Shown piece after piece: positions 8,944 through 16,975 of a stretch of 64,000 bases of DNA. The stretch is from Microbacterium sp. 3J1 (GTDB lineage: Bacteria > Actinomycetota > Actinomycetes > Actinomycetales > Microbacteriaceae). The first letter of the stretch is position 1; each line of letters opens with the position of its first letter. The DNA lies in assembly GCF_001049495.1 (NCBI RefSeq), contig NZ_CDWI01000014.1, positions 124,001 to 188,000 of the forward strand, read 5' to 3'. The notes under the pieces were generated by a model. The model had not been told where the DNA came from and did not search any database. It worked only from the letters and a program-made list of their open reading frames with translations. Made by a program: the position numbers and the translations under genes.

Positions 8944-10347
8944 ATGACCTCGCGACTCGTCGAACAGCTCGGCGCCGAGAACGTCGCCGGAGCGACCGCG
9001 GCGGCCCTCGCCGGACACATCCGTGCCCTGATCCTCGACGGCCGTCTGACGGTCGGAGAGCGCCTGCCGAGCGAGCGCGCCCTCGCCGTCGAGCTGCGCA
9101 GATCGCGCTCGACCATGACGAGGACATACAGCCTTCTCGAGTCCGACGGGTTCGTCACCCGAGTGCACGGCGGAAGCACGCGGGTGGCGCTCCCCCACTC
9201 GCCGCACGCCGCGGCCGGAAGCGACGACGGAACGGCGATCGACCTCTCCATCGCGTCGATGGATTCGACACCCGGCCTCTACGACGCGACCGTGCGCTCG
9301 CTTCCCCGCCTCGCCGCCCTGCGCGGCACGAGCGGATACTCCTTGCGAGGGCTCCCCGAGCTGCGCGCTGCCGTCGCGCAGCGGTTCACCGAGCGCGGCG
9401 TCGAGACGGATGCCGACGAGATCATCATCACTTCGGGCGCCCTGAACGCCGTCAACCTCATACTCGCGACGATCGGGCGCCGTGGCGCCGGAGCTCTCGT
9501 CGAACAGCCGACCTTTCCGCACGCGCTGGAGGCGTTCCACCGGCACGGGTATCGTCTCGTGCCCACCCCGGTCGATGTCGACGGCTGGGACGAGCGACAT
9601 GTCACGGACACCCTGCTGCGCACTCGCCCGCATGCCGCCTATCTGATCCCCGACTTCCACAATCCGACGGGCGCGACACTCCCCGACTCGGAGCGCGCCA
9701 GGATCGCGACCACCGCCCGGAGTGTCGGAACCCACGTGCTCGTCGACGAGACGACGGCCGAACTCGATATCGATCGCGGATGGACGCCCTTGCCGATGGC
9801 GGCGTTCAGCCCTGAGATCATCACTGTCGGATCGATGTCGAAGATCGCCTGGGGCGGGTTGCGGATCGGCTGGATCCGCGCCGACCGGTCGCTGATCGCG
9901 CGGCTCCTCGCCGTGCGCCCCTCGTTCGAGCTCGGCACGGCGCTGCTCGAGCAGTGCATCGCCGTCGAACTGCTGCAGGACATGCCGGCACTCACCGCGC
10001 ACGTCACCCGCAGGCTCCGAGCAGGTCGTGCGGCCGTCGCTGCCGGGCTCGACGGGCTCGACGGCGTCGAGATGTCGCCCACGAACGGCGGACTCTCCAC
10101 GTGGCTCGACCTGGGGGCGCCCGTCTCCACCGCGCTGTCGCTCGCCGCGCGAGATCGTCAGCTGCTCCTGCCCCCTGGTCCCCGATTCTCCACCGGCGGG
10201 GTCCTCGAACGACGGATGCGCGTCCCGATCACGCTGCCACCGGAGCGCACGACCGAGGCCATGACCCGCCTCCGTCTCGCGTGGGACGACGTGCATTCGG
10301 GCGGCGCCGCGCGACCCGCAGAGGTCTCCCACGCCGCCGTCATCTGA
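8944..10347 (+). CDS. MocR-family regulator (GntR HTH fused to aminotransferase fold)
   Basis: This 467-residue protein has an N-terminal GntR winged helix (about 10-78, with GERLPSERALAVELRRSR) and a fold-type I aminotransferase domain. The pyridoxal-phosphate lysine is K300 in GSMSKIAWGG, and the PTG and DET motifs of the cofactor site are present. MocR proteins use the cofactor as an effector rather than for catalysis. Some control vitamin B6 synthesis (PdxR); others control transporters. The target here is most likely the divergent YczE-type gene and its own gene, judging from the palindrome between them. No pdxS or pdxT genes are nearby, so a PdxR role is not supported. Confidence 0.9.
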   Translation: MTSRLVEQLGAENVAGATAAALAGHIRALILDGRLTVGERLPSERALAVELRRSRSTMTRTYSLLESDGFVTRVHGGSTRVALPHSPHAAAGSDDGTAIDLSIASMDSTPGLYDATVRSLPRLAALRGTSGYSLRGLPELRAAVAQRFTERGVETDADEIIITSGALNAVNLILATIGRRGAGALVEQPTFPHALEAFHRHGYRLVPTPVDVDGWDERHVTDTLLRTRPHAAYLIPDFHNPTGATLPDSERARIATTARSVGTHVLVDETTAELDIDRGWTPLPMAAFSPEIITVGSMSKIAWGGLRIGWIRADRSLIARLLAVRPSFELGTALLEQCIAVELLQDMPALTAHVTRRLRAGRAAVAAGLDGLDGVEMSPTNGGLSTWLDLGAPVSTALSLAARDRQLLLPPGPRFSTGGVLERRMRVPITLPPERTTEAMTRLRLAWDDVHSGGAARPAEVSHAAVI

Positions 10348-10349
10348 CA

Positions 10350-10391
10350 GACGAGGACCCCGTCCCTGATCCCAGGGGCGGGGTCCTCGTC
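10350..10391 (+). terminator. Terminator after the MocR gene
   Basis: GACGAGGACCCCG pairs perfectly with CGGGGTCCTCGTC. The loop can fold a second small stem (CCCTG/CAGGG). It begins 2 nt after the MocR stop codon. Confidence 0.85.
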
Positions 10392-10485
10392 GTGTGGAGC
10401 GGGGATTCGCCTTCTCAGCGTCCGGGATCGCTCACCGGCATCCGATACTCGCGCCTTCCCGCTCCAGGTCTCGTGGCGGCTCCGG

Positions 10486-10989
10486 CTAGCCGACCTTGTG
10501 CAGCCACACGACGCGCGCATCGTCGCTCGCGTGACGGAACGGCTCCAGCTCCTCGTCCCACGCCGAGCCGAGGGCCACGTCGAGTTCGCGCTGCAGCTCG
10601 GTGGCGCTGCCGGCCGCGATCTCCATCGCGTAGCGGATCCTGTCCTCACCGACGACGATGTTGCCGGCGGCATCCGTCTGCGCGTAGTGGATGCCGAGGT
10701 CCGGCGTGTGCAGCCACCGACCGCCGTCACTTCTCGGCGTCGGATCCTCGGTGACCTCGAAGCGCAGGTGCTCCCAGCCGCGGATGGACGTCGCGAGCGC
10801 GGCACCCGTGCCCACGGGGCCATCCCAGTAGAACTCAGCGCGTCTCGAGCCCTCGAGCACCGGCTGATCGGTCCAGTCGAAGTTCACCGCACGCCCGATG
10901 GCGCGTCCTACCGCCCATTCCAGGTGCGGGCAGAGCGCGCGAGGCGCAGAGTGGATGAACACCACTCCGCGTGCGTAAGCCGTCGCCAT
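10486..10989 (-). CDS. DUF3145 family protein
   Basis: This 167-residue soluble protein belongs to DUF3145, a family restricted to actinobacteria and without a known function. Recognisable stretches are GVVFIHSAPRALCPHLEWA near the N terminus and VVWLHKVG at the C terminus. There is no signal peptide or membrane helix. CGGAGAG upstream of the ATG is a fair ribosome site. It appears to be a single-gene unit with a long (about 120 bp) upstream region containing an inverted repeat. Confidence 0.9.
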   Translation of the reverse strand: MATAYARGVVFIHSAPRALCPHLEWAVGRAIGRAVNFDWTDQPVLEGSRRAEFYWDGPVGTGAALATSIRGWEHLRFEVTEDPTPRSDGGRWLHTPDLGIHYAQTDAAGNIVVGEDRIRYAMEIAAGSATELQRELDVALGSAWDEELEPFRHASDDARVVWLHKVG

Positions 10990-11043
10990 GATCTCTCCGT
11001 TTCATCAGGTGCGTCTTCCCCAACGACCTGAACCACGAGAACT

Positions 11044-11077
11044 GGCGAGAATATGCGGTTGTGCGCCCATTCTCGCC
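11044..11077. promoter_or_regulatory. Inverted repeat in the DUF3145 upstream region
   Basis: GGCGAGAAT (11044-11052) and ATTCTCGCC (11069-11077) form a 9-bp perfect inverted repeat with a 16-nt spacer. On the minus strand the inner arm contains TATTCT, a possible -10. It could be an operator or a leader hairpin. Confidence 0.4.
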
Positions 11078-11116
11078 CAGACCAGGCGAAATCACAAGCG
11101 TGTGATCACGCACGAA

Positions 11117-11147
11117 GAAGGCCCCGGTCGGATCGACCGGGGCCTTC
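11117..11147. terminator. Terminator downstream of the putative oxygenase
   Basis: A 14-bp perfect stem (11117-11130 with 11134-11147) closes a three-base loop. It lies 33 bp beyond the stop of the minus-strand gene at 11180. Confidence 0.85.
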
Positions 11148-11179
11148 GGACCGTCAGGCGGTCAGGCGTACGACGAGGA

Positions 11180-11953
11180 TCAGGCCTCGCTCATCGCCTG
11201 CTTGACCTGCTGACCCTTGGCGGCGTAGTACGCGGCGCGGGCCTCGTCACGACGAGCCTGCTCGGCGTAGCCGGCCTCCAGCACGTCCTGCGGAACCTCG
11301 ACGTTCGGAACGTCCTGGGTGCCGTGGTACTTCTCGATGTACGCGTCGAGCTCGGGACCGGAGGTCCACGACGTGATGAGGCAGTACCGGGGGTCGGTGC
11401 CGACGTGCGTCGCCGCGTGCCACAGACGCTGTGTGTCCACGATGAGCTGTGCGCCCGCAGGCAGGGCGATGCGGTACTCGATGCTGGGGTCGGTGCGGTT
11501 CTCGCGCAGGACGAAGAAGCTGTCCTTGTCGTCCGTGAGGTTGAAGAACCCGCGGACGACCCAGCCGGTGCCATCGGGGTTCAGACGGTTGTTGTCGTCC
11601 TGGTGGAGGTTGTACAGGCATTCGCCGTACGGGGTCGGCTGCAGCTCGATGACGCGGCAGCGCCCCACATTCGCGCCCGGCTCCTGGGCGCGGCGCGTCA
11701 GGTTCGGCGCCTTCGCGGTCTGCGAATCGATCCAGACGCCGTCCTTGTCGGTGCGCGGCGGCTTGTGGTTCCAGAAGCCGTTGCACTCGATCTCGCCCTT
11801 GGCGCTCGCGAGCGGAGCGAAGCGGGTGTCACCCGACGACTTCCAGTCGTTGTACTCGATGTCGAGCCACTCCTTGGGGTCGAGCTCCTGGTTGTAGCTG
11901 TCGAGAACGACGAATCCCTTGTCCTCGAGAGCCTTCGACTTGATGTATCCCAT
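11180..11953 (-). CDS. Putative Fe(II)/2-oxoglutarate-dependent oxygenase, uncharacterised
   Basis: I do not recognise a named family, but the 257-residue sequence shows the facial-triad pattern of Fe(II)/2-oxoglutarate oxygenases: H117-x-D119 (LHQDD), a distal histidine H179 (LWHAATH) and R189 exactly ten residues later (PRYCLITSW), the usual 2-oxoglutarate anchor spacing. The N terminus begins MGYIKSKALEDKGFVVLDSY, and the C terminus (about 215-257) is a charged, Ala-rich probable helix. There is no signal peptide, so it is cytosolic. The upstream region carries an iron-box-like element over the promoter, which fits an iron-dependent enzyme. A three-codon ORF (ATG ACC TAG) lies just upstream in the same frame, which fixes the start. 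Substrate is unknown; oxygenase chemistry is inferred from motif spacing only. Confidence 0.6.
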   Translation of the reverse strand: MGYIKSKALEDKGFVVLDSYNQELDPKEWLDIEYNDWKSSGDTRFAPLASAKGEIECNGFWNHKPPRTDKDGVWIDSQTAKAPNLTRRAQEPGANVGRCRVIELQPTPYGECLYNLHQDDNNRLNPDGTGWVVRGFFNLTDDKDSFFVLRENRTDPSIEYRIALPAGAQLIVDTQRLWHAATHVGTDPRYCLITSWTSGPELDAYIEKYHGTQDVPNVEVPQDVLEAGYAEQARRDEARAAYYAAKGQQVKQAMSEA

Positions 11954-11989
11954 GATCTAGGTCATGTCCCTTCATCGGGGGCCAGCACG

Positions 11990-12021
11990 TTTTAACAGGC
12001 CCTGATAAGGCAAGCCTAACA
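11990..12021 (-). promoter_or_regulatory. Promoter with iron-box-like element (DtxR/IdeR type)
   Basis: On the minus strand, TTAGGCTTGCCTTATCAGG (12019-12001) matches 12 of 19 positions of the DtxR consensus (TTAGGTTAGSCTAACCTAA), with the core near-palindrome TTAGGC-TT-GCCTTA. The first six bases can serve as the -35, with an 18-nt spacer to TTAAAA (-10, 11995-11990). A bound repressor would cover the promoter. Basis: seen in sequence; regulator identity inferred. Confidence 0.6.
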
Positions 12022-12065
12022 GCGCGGTCGAGGAGCGCCTCGGAGGGTCGCCGGGAATAAGCGAA

Positions 12066-12071
12066 TAGACT
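12066..12071 (+). promoter_or_regulatory. Candidate -10 for the DUF262 gene
   Basis: TAGACT matches TANNNT and lies 57 nt upstream of the chosen ATG. No good -35 is seen. Confidence 0.35.
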
Positions 12072-12128
12072 GATCCGGGCGCCTGGCGACTCCGGGTGCC
12101 GGGCGGTACGGGAGGACGAGACACCAGC

Positions 12129-14132
12129 ATGGGCACTGCGACCAACGTCGAGGCGACAGCTGTCAACACGATCGAATGGCTCGCTCAGGACTCCACCACC
12201 ATCGTCGTTCCGGTGTACCAGCGGCAGTACCGGTGGGACATCGGCGGATGCGAGCAGCTGCTCTCCGACGTTCGCGCGGTGGCCCGGCAGGATGCCTCCC
12301 ATCGCCACTTCATCGGCTCGATCCTGTCGGCGGCGGACGACTCGGATGCGGACACCGACCTCGTCCTCATCGACGGCCAGCAGCGCCTCACGACGCTCAT
12401 GCTCCTCGTCGCGGCTCTCCGACATGCCGTCCAGGGCTCGGATCCCGCACTCGCCGCCGAGCTCGACCGTGTGCTCGTCCGGCCGGACGACCCGAGCCGC
12501 ACCAAGCTGCGTCCGCACGACGCCTGGGCCGACCTCTACGAGTCCGTCGTCCTCGCGCGCGACGACCACGGAGATCGCGAGTCCCGATTCGACGACAACT
12601 ACGCCTTCTTCCGCAGCCAGGTGCACGCCGACGAGGCGCCGCTGATCTGGAGCGGACTGCAGAAGCTCGAGCACGTGTCGATCACTCTGGGAGCAGAGGC
12701 GAACGCGCAGCAGATCTTCGAGAGCCTGAACTCCACGGGCGAGCCGCTGCGCGACCACGAGCTCATCCACAACTACATCCTCATGGGGCTCACCCACGGC
12801 GAGCAGCTCGACGTCGAGGCGCGGTTCTGGCTGCCGATCGAGCAGCACACGGGTGAGGCCATCGGCGCCTTCTGGCGCCATTACCTCGTCATGACGACGG
12901 GTCGCGAGGTCGCGGCGAACGGCGAGCACGGGGTGTACAGCGCGTTCCGGCAGTCGTTCCCCCGCGTGGACGTCGGGCGGCTGCAGGCGGATGCCGAGGT
13001 CTGGCGGCATTACGCCGAGATCTACGGCATCCTGCTCGACCCCTCGCTCGAGCCGGACGCGGAGATCTCCCGTCAGCTCGGCCACGTGAACACGTTCGGC
13101 CGCGCGGCATACCCGCTGGTCCTCAGCGTGTACAGCGACCACCTCCGCGGGCTGATCACGCGCGAGGAGCTGATCGAGACCCTCGAGTGGATCCAGGCGA
13201 TGTATCTGCGGCGCACGCTCGTGAACCTGCCCAACGAGCGACTCGTCGCGAGGCTCTGTCGCGCTCGGCGCAACGGGCGGGACGCACTGGCGCGCGCCTT
13301 CGCCCGCATCACACCGTCGGACGAGCGCGTCAGCGCGGTGCTCAAGTACAGCGAGCTCCCGCATCCGGCCTACGTGCTCGCGCGGCTCGAGGGCGTCGAC
13401 GATGCGACCGACCTCGACGTCGAGCACATCGTGCCCGTGGTCCCGGCCGACCACTGGTCGGGCGGCGGCGACCGCACCTGGCTCGAATACACCGACGACG
13501 AGCGCAACGCCCACCGTGCGCTCGCTCCCACCCTCGGCAACCTCACGCTCCTCGAGCAGGGCCTCGCCGAGCGCGTGTTCGGCGAGTCCTTCCCCACGAA
13601 ACGCGACCGCGCCTACGCCCGCAGCACGGTGGCCGAGACGCGCGCACTCACGGCGACCGAGACCTGGGGCACAGCGGCGATCTCTGCCCGGACCGTGCGC
13701 CTGACGACCGACCTTCTGCGGATCTGGGCGCGCCCCGCGCTGCCCGAGATCGACGACGACGGACTCACGCCGATCCTCGACGCCGTGCGCCGCCGTGGCT
13801 GGCCGGCGGGCTGGGAGCGCGAGTTCGAGTACGTCGAGTACCGCGGCGAGCGATGGGAGGTCTACGACGTCAGGCACCTCTTCAACCGTGTGTTCCGTCG
13901 CGCGTGGACCGACACCCGGGATGCCGCGATCGCGTACTGCGCCGCGCACGGCGGACCGATCTACGACGAGATGGCCTGGAACGGACACTGGGATCAGCTC
14001 GACGAGACGCACCACCTCTACATGGGCTGGGACTCGAACTACATGATGAATGCGGTGCAGGGCATCGCGCTCGAGTCCGACATCGCCTCAGAGGTCTTCG
14101 TGAAGTACTCCTATATCGGGAATGTGATGTGA
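12129..14132 (+). CDS. DUF262/DUF1524 protein, GmrSD-like
   Basis: This 667-residue protein has an N-terminal DUF262 ParB-like NTPase domain (PVYQRQYRW at 28-36, DGQQRLTTL at 82-90, FESLNSTGEPL at 198-208) and a DUF1524 His-Me-finger nuclease domain (EHIVP at 432-436, LGNLTLL at 469-475). This is the GmrS-GmrD architecture found in type IV restriction enzymes that cut modified phage DNA and in related defence proteins such as SspE. All key residues are present, so it looks active. About 120 further C-terminal residues, rich in Trp and Tyr, match no domain I know. GGAGG 13 nt upstream is a loose ribosome site; GTG 12096 is a weaker alternative start. The S33 peptidase gene starts 1 nt after its stop. 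Its target is unknown. Confidence 0.85.
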   Translation: MGTATNVEATAVNTIEWLAQDSTTIVVPVYQRQYRWDIGGCEQLLSDVRAVARQDASHRHFIGSILSAADDSDADTDLVLIDGQQRLTTLMLLVAALRHAVQGSDPALAAELDRVLVRPDDPSRTKLRPHDAWADLYESVVLARDDHGDRESRFDDNYAFFRSQVHADEAPLIWSGLQKLEHVSITLGAEANAQQIFESLNSTGEPLRDHELIHNYILMGLTHGEQLDVEARFWLPIEQHTGEAIGAFWRHYLVMTTGREVAANGEHGVYSAFRQSFPRVDVGRLQADAEVWRHYAEIYGILLDPSLEPDAEISRQLGHVNTFGRAAYPLVLSVYSDHLRGLITREELIETLEWIQAMYLRRTLVNLPNERLVARLCRARRNGRDALARAFARITPSDERVSAVLKYSELPHPAYVLARLEGVDDATDLDVEHIVPVVPADHWSGGGDRTWLEYTDDERNAHRALAPTLGNLTLLEQGLAERVFGESFPTKRDRAYARSTVAETRALTATETWGTAAISARTVRLTTDLLRIWARPALPEIDDDGLTPILDAVRRRGWPAGWEREFEYVEYRGERWEVYDVRHLFNRVFRRAWTDTRDAAIAYCAAHGGPIYDEMAWNGHWDQLDETHHLYMGWDSNYMMNAVQGIALESDIASEVFVKYSYIGNVM

Positions 14133-14133
14133 C

Positions 14134-15381
14134 ATGACGACCACGATCCGCCGCCTGCTCGACCTGACGATCGAAGAGCACACCCTCACGGTGCCGCTCG
14201 TCTGGGACGATCCCGCCGACACCCGCACCATCGACATCTTCGCCCGTGTGATCGCGCGGGACGGCGGGGAGAGACTGCCCTTCCTGGTCTATCTGCAGGG
14301 CGGGCCCGGCCACGAGGCTCCGCGGCCGTTCCACAGCTCGACCTCACCGGCGTGGCTCGACGAGGCGTTGGCGCACTATCGCGTCGTCATGCTCGACCAG
14401 CGCGGAACGGGGCTCTCCTCCCCCGTCGGAGACGCCGACCTCGCACGCGGCTCCGAGGCGGTCGCCGAGCACCTCACGCACCTCCGTGCCGACGCGATCG
14501 TCCGCGACTGCGAGGCCATGCGACAGCACCTGAGCGCCGAGACCTGGAGTGTGCTGGGCCAGTCGTTCGGAGGATTCACGACGCTCGCGTACCTCTCGAC
14601 CGACGCCGACTCCCTGGCCGACGTCTTCATCACAGGCGGACTGAGTGCCGTCGGTCGGCACCCCGACGACGTGTACGCCCTCTGCTACGACAAGATGCGT
14701 GTGGCGTCCGAACGCTACTACCGCCGCTTCCCGGAGCACAGAGACGTCATGCGGCGCCTCGTCGACCTCGCGGACGCGGGCGAGATCGTCCTGCCGGACG
14801 GCGAGGTCGTCTCACCGTCGCGGCTGCGCTCCGCCGGATCCGCCCTCGGCACCAACGAGGGCTGGCAGACCCTGTGGTCGCTGCTGGAGCGGGATCCCTC
14901 ATCGAACGCGTTCCGCTACGACCTGATGGCCGCGATGCCCTATGGCGGCCGCAACCCGCTGTACTTCGCCTTCCACGAGTCGAGCTACGCCGACGGCCAC
15001 GCGACGAGATGGTCGGCCGAGCGCACGGAGCCCGAGGACTTCCGCTCCGACGTGACGCTGTTCACCGGCGAGCACATCCGGCGGGAGTGGACGGAGACCG
15101 TGCCGGCGTTCCAGCCCTGGCGCGACGTCACCCTTGCGCTCGCGGAGTTCGAATGGCCGCGCACCTACGACCAGGTGGCCATCGCCGCCTCGGGGGCCAC
15201 GGGAGCCGCAGCGGTGTACGCCGACGATGTCTACGTGCCGCTGGAGTTCTCGCTCGAGACCGCCCGCCTCCTGCCCGGAGTGCAGCTGTGGGTGACGAGC
15301 GAGCACGAGCACAACGGCCTGCGGTCCGGCCCGGTGCTGACGCACCTCATCGACCTCGCCCACGGTCGCCGGATCCGCTGA
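14134..15381 (+). CDS. Alpha/beta hydrolase, S33 proline iminopeptidase-like
   Basis: The 415 residues carry the S33 family marks: oxyanion motif GGPG (56-59), DQRGTG (88-93) and nucleophile elbow GQSFGG with S144. A histidine close to the C terminus (SEHEHNGLR) completes the probable triad. The proline iminopeptidase group removes N-terminal proline from small peptides, in the cytosol when, as here, no signal peptide is present. The gene begins 1 nt after the DUF262 gene and is probably co-transcribed with it. Whether this has meaning or is chance operon packing cannot be told from one genome. Confidence 0.88.
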   Translation: MTTTIRRLLDLTIEEHTLTVPLVWDDPADTRTIDIFARVIARDGGERLPFLVYLQGGPGHEAPRPFHSSTSPAWLDEALAHYRVVMLDQRGTGLSSPVGDADLARGSEAVAEHLTHLRADAIVRDCEAMRQHLSAETWSVLGQSFGGFTTLAYLSTDADSLADVFITGGLSAVGRHPDDVYALCYDKMRVASERYYRRFPEHRDVMRRLVDLADAGEIVLPDGEVVSPSRLRSAGSALGTNEGWQTLWSLLERDPSSNAFRYDLMAAMPYGGRNPLYFAFHESSYADGHATRWSAERTEPEDFRSDVTLFTGEHIRREWTETVPAFQPWRDVTLALAEFEWPRTYDQVAIAASGATGAAAVYADDVYVPLEFSLETARLLPGVQLWVTSEHEHNGLRSGPVLTHLIDLAHGRRIR

Positions 15382-15423
15382 GGATCCTCCTCCGGGTGGA
15401 TGCCGGACTCCGGCGCGCACGTC

Positions 15424-15429
15424 TAGCCT
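15424..15429 (+). promoter_or_regulatory. Candidate -10, leaderless small membrane gene
   Basis: TAGCCT lies 7 nt before ATG 15437 with no ribosome site. Confidence 0.45.
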
Positions 15430-15436
15430 GGAACGC

Positions 15437-15718
15437 ATGACCGAGGCTCTGGGCATGCTCCTGACGATCGCGATCCTCCTCGTGGTGGCGATCGCCGTCA
15501 TCGTCGTGATCGTCGCCGTGTACTCGAGGATGCCGCTCGAGAAGAAGTACGAGAGCGCCGGCGGGGGTCTCGGCGGATCGTTCGAAGCGGTGTGGATGCC
15601 GTCTGCCCACGAGGCCGGCATGGAGCGCGATCGTCAGACGAAGCGCACCGCGCCTGCACCGTCGCCCGGCGATCCGCCGAGCCGGATCGACGGGGATCGA
15701 ATCACCATCGATCTCTGA
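15437..15718 (+). CDS. Small single-pass membrane protein, hypothetical
   Basis: This 93-residue protein has one strongly hydrophobic helix at about residues 6-29 (LGMLLTIAILLVVAIAVIVV) followed by a polar, Pro/Arg/Asp-rich tail predicted to be cytoplasmic. No family is recognised. It has its own apparent leaderless promoter and ends at a strong bidirectional terminator, which supports it being a real, independently expressed gene. Confidence 0.7.
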   Translation: MTEALGMLLTIAILLVVAIAVIVVIVAVYSRMPLEKKYESAGGGLGGSFEAVWMPSAHEAGMERDRQTKRTAPAPSPGDPPSRIDGDRITIDL

Positions 15719-15759
15719 TCGACCTCCGGCGCGGAGCCTCGCGTTCCCGCCGCAGACGA

Positions 15760-15793
15760 CGAAGGCCCCGGTTCCGAGGAACCGGGGCCTTCG
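15760..15793. terminator. Bidirectional terminator upstream of rpmE2 3' end
   Basis: CGAAGGCCCCGGTTC (15760-15774) pairs with 15779-15793 in a near-perfect stem, between convergent genes. Confidence 0.88.
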
Positions 15794-15806
15794 TGCGCGG
15801 ATGTCG

Positions 15807-16061
15807 TTACTTGGATCCGCCGAAGCCCTTGAAGCGCTGGTTGAACTTCTCGACGCGGCCGGCCGAGTCCATGATGCGCTGCTTGCCCGTGTAGAACGGG
15901 TGCGAGGCCGAGGAGATCTCGACGTCGATGACGGGGTACTCCACGCCGTCGAGCTCGATCGTCTTGTCGCTCGTGACGGTCGAACGGGTGAGGAACGTCT
16001 CTCCCGAGCCGAGGTCGCGGAACACGACAGCCTTGTAGTCGGGGTGAATGTCAGTCTTCAT
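15807..16061 (-). CDS. rpmE2: 50S ribosomal protein L31 type B
   Basis: The 84 residues begin [20 protein letters not shown] and contain the L31 signature SHPFYTGKQ. No cysteines are present, so this is the zinc-free type B paralogue that can replace zinc-binding L31 in the large subunit under zinc limitation. AAGGA just before the ATG sets the start. In other actinobacteria type B genes are often Zur-repressed; I see no clear Zur box. A stem in the 5' leader may instead reflect a ribosomal-protein leader RNA. Confidence 0.96.
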   Translation of the reverse strand: MKTDIHPDYKAVVFRDLGSGETFLTRSTVTSDKTIELDGVEYPVIDVEISSASHPFYTGKQRIMDSAGRVEKFNQRFKGFGGSK

Positions 16062-16141
16062 GGGATTCCTTAGTTGCTGCCCTGGATTGTGCCAGGGACG
16101 AGGGAAGTCTGCGGCGCAGAGAGCACCAAGGGTCCATTCTA
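16062..16141 (-). promoter_or_regulatory. rpmE2 promoter and structured 5' leader
   Basis: On the minus strand TAGAAT (16141-16136) is a good -10, giving a leader of about 68 nt. Within it, CCCTGG and CCAGGG (16097-16092 and 16085-16080) form a perfect 6-bp stem 18 nt before the start codon, close to the ribosome site. L31 leader RNAs have been described in actinobacteria; whether this matches that motif needs a covariance-model search. Confidence 0.45.
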
Positions 16142-16172
16142 CCAGCACTTCGACCGGCTCGGCGACCTGGGA

Positions 16173-16958
16173 TCAGGAGGCTGCGCGGGCCGCGTAGCGT
16201 CCGTCCTCGCTGCTGAGCGAGATCGGCATGCCGAACGTCTGACCGAGCGCATCCGCGGTGAGCGTCTCCGCGATGGGTCCGGCTGCGACGACCCGGCCCT
16301 CGCGCATCAGCAGCACGTGCGTGAAGCCGACGGGGATCTCCTCGACGTGATGCGTGACCATGAGCATGGCAGGGGTCGTCGGCGACGAGGCGTAGCCGCT
16401 CAGCAGAGCGAGCAGCTCCTCACGCGATCCGAGGTCGAGCGAGGCCGTGGGCTCGTCGAGGAGCAGCAGCTCCGGATCGGTCATCACCGCGCGGGCGATC
16501 TGGACCCGCTTCTGCTCGCCGTCGCTGAGGGTGCCGAACGTGCGGTCGGCGAGGTGGTCGAGGCGCCAGTCCCCGAGCACACGGAGCGCGCGGCGCTCGT
16601 CGATGTCCTCGTAGCTCTCGTTCCAGCGCCCGAGCACCGAGAACGCGGCCGTCAGCACGGTGTTGAGGACGGTCTCGTCGCGCGGCACGCGCTTGGCCAT
16701 CGCCGAGGACGCGAAGCCGATGCGCGGGCGCACCTCGAACACATCCGTCCGCCCCAGGGTCTCCCCCAGCACGGTCACGGTCCCGGAGGTCGGGTGCATC
16801 AGCGTGTCGGCGAGCTGCAGCAGGGTGGTCTTGCCCGCACCGTTGGGTCCGAGGATCACCCACCGCTGATCGTCGTCTACCTGCCAGGTCACGCCATCGA
16901 TGATGTTGCGGCCTTCGCGGCGCACGACGACGTCGGTGAATTGCAGAGCGGTCGGCAT
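16173..16958 (-). CDS. ABC transporter ATP-binding protein, orphan
   Basis: This 261-residue cytosolic ATPase has Walker A GPNGAGKTT (37-45), signature LSDGEQKR, Walker B LLLLDEPTASLD and an H-loop (VTHHVEEI). The layout resembles single-domain proteins related to ModF. No permease or binding protein lies next to it, so its partner and substrate are unknown. It starts 17 nt after the glgA stop but seems to have its own leaderless promoter in that gap. Confidence 0.88.
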   Translation of the reverse strand: MPTALQFTDVVVRREGRNIIDGVTWQVDDDQRWVILGPNGAGKTTLLQLADTLMHPTSGTVTVLGETLGRTDVFEVRPRIGFASSAMAKRVPRDETVLNTVLTAAFSVLGRWNESYEDIDERRALRVLGDWRLDHLADRTFGTLSDGEQKRVQIARAVMTDPELLLLDEPTASLDLGSREELLALLSGYASSPTTPAMLMVTHHVEEIPVGFTHVLLMREGRVVAAGPIAETLTADALGQTFGMPISLSSEDGRYAARAAS

Positions 16959-16964
16959 GCAATC

Positions 16965-16970
16965 AGCCTA
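16965..16970 (-). promoter_or_regulatory. Leaderless promoter -10 for the orphan ABC gene
   Basis: On the minus strand TAGGCT is followed by 6 nt and then the ATG at 16958. It sits in the 17-nt gap after glgA. Confidence 0.5.
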
Positions 16971-16975
16971 TCGGC

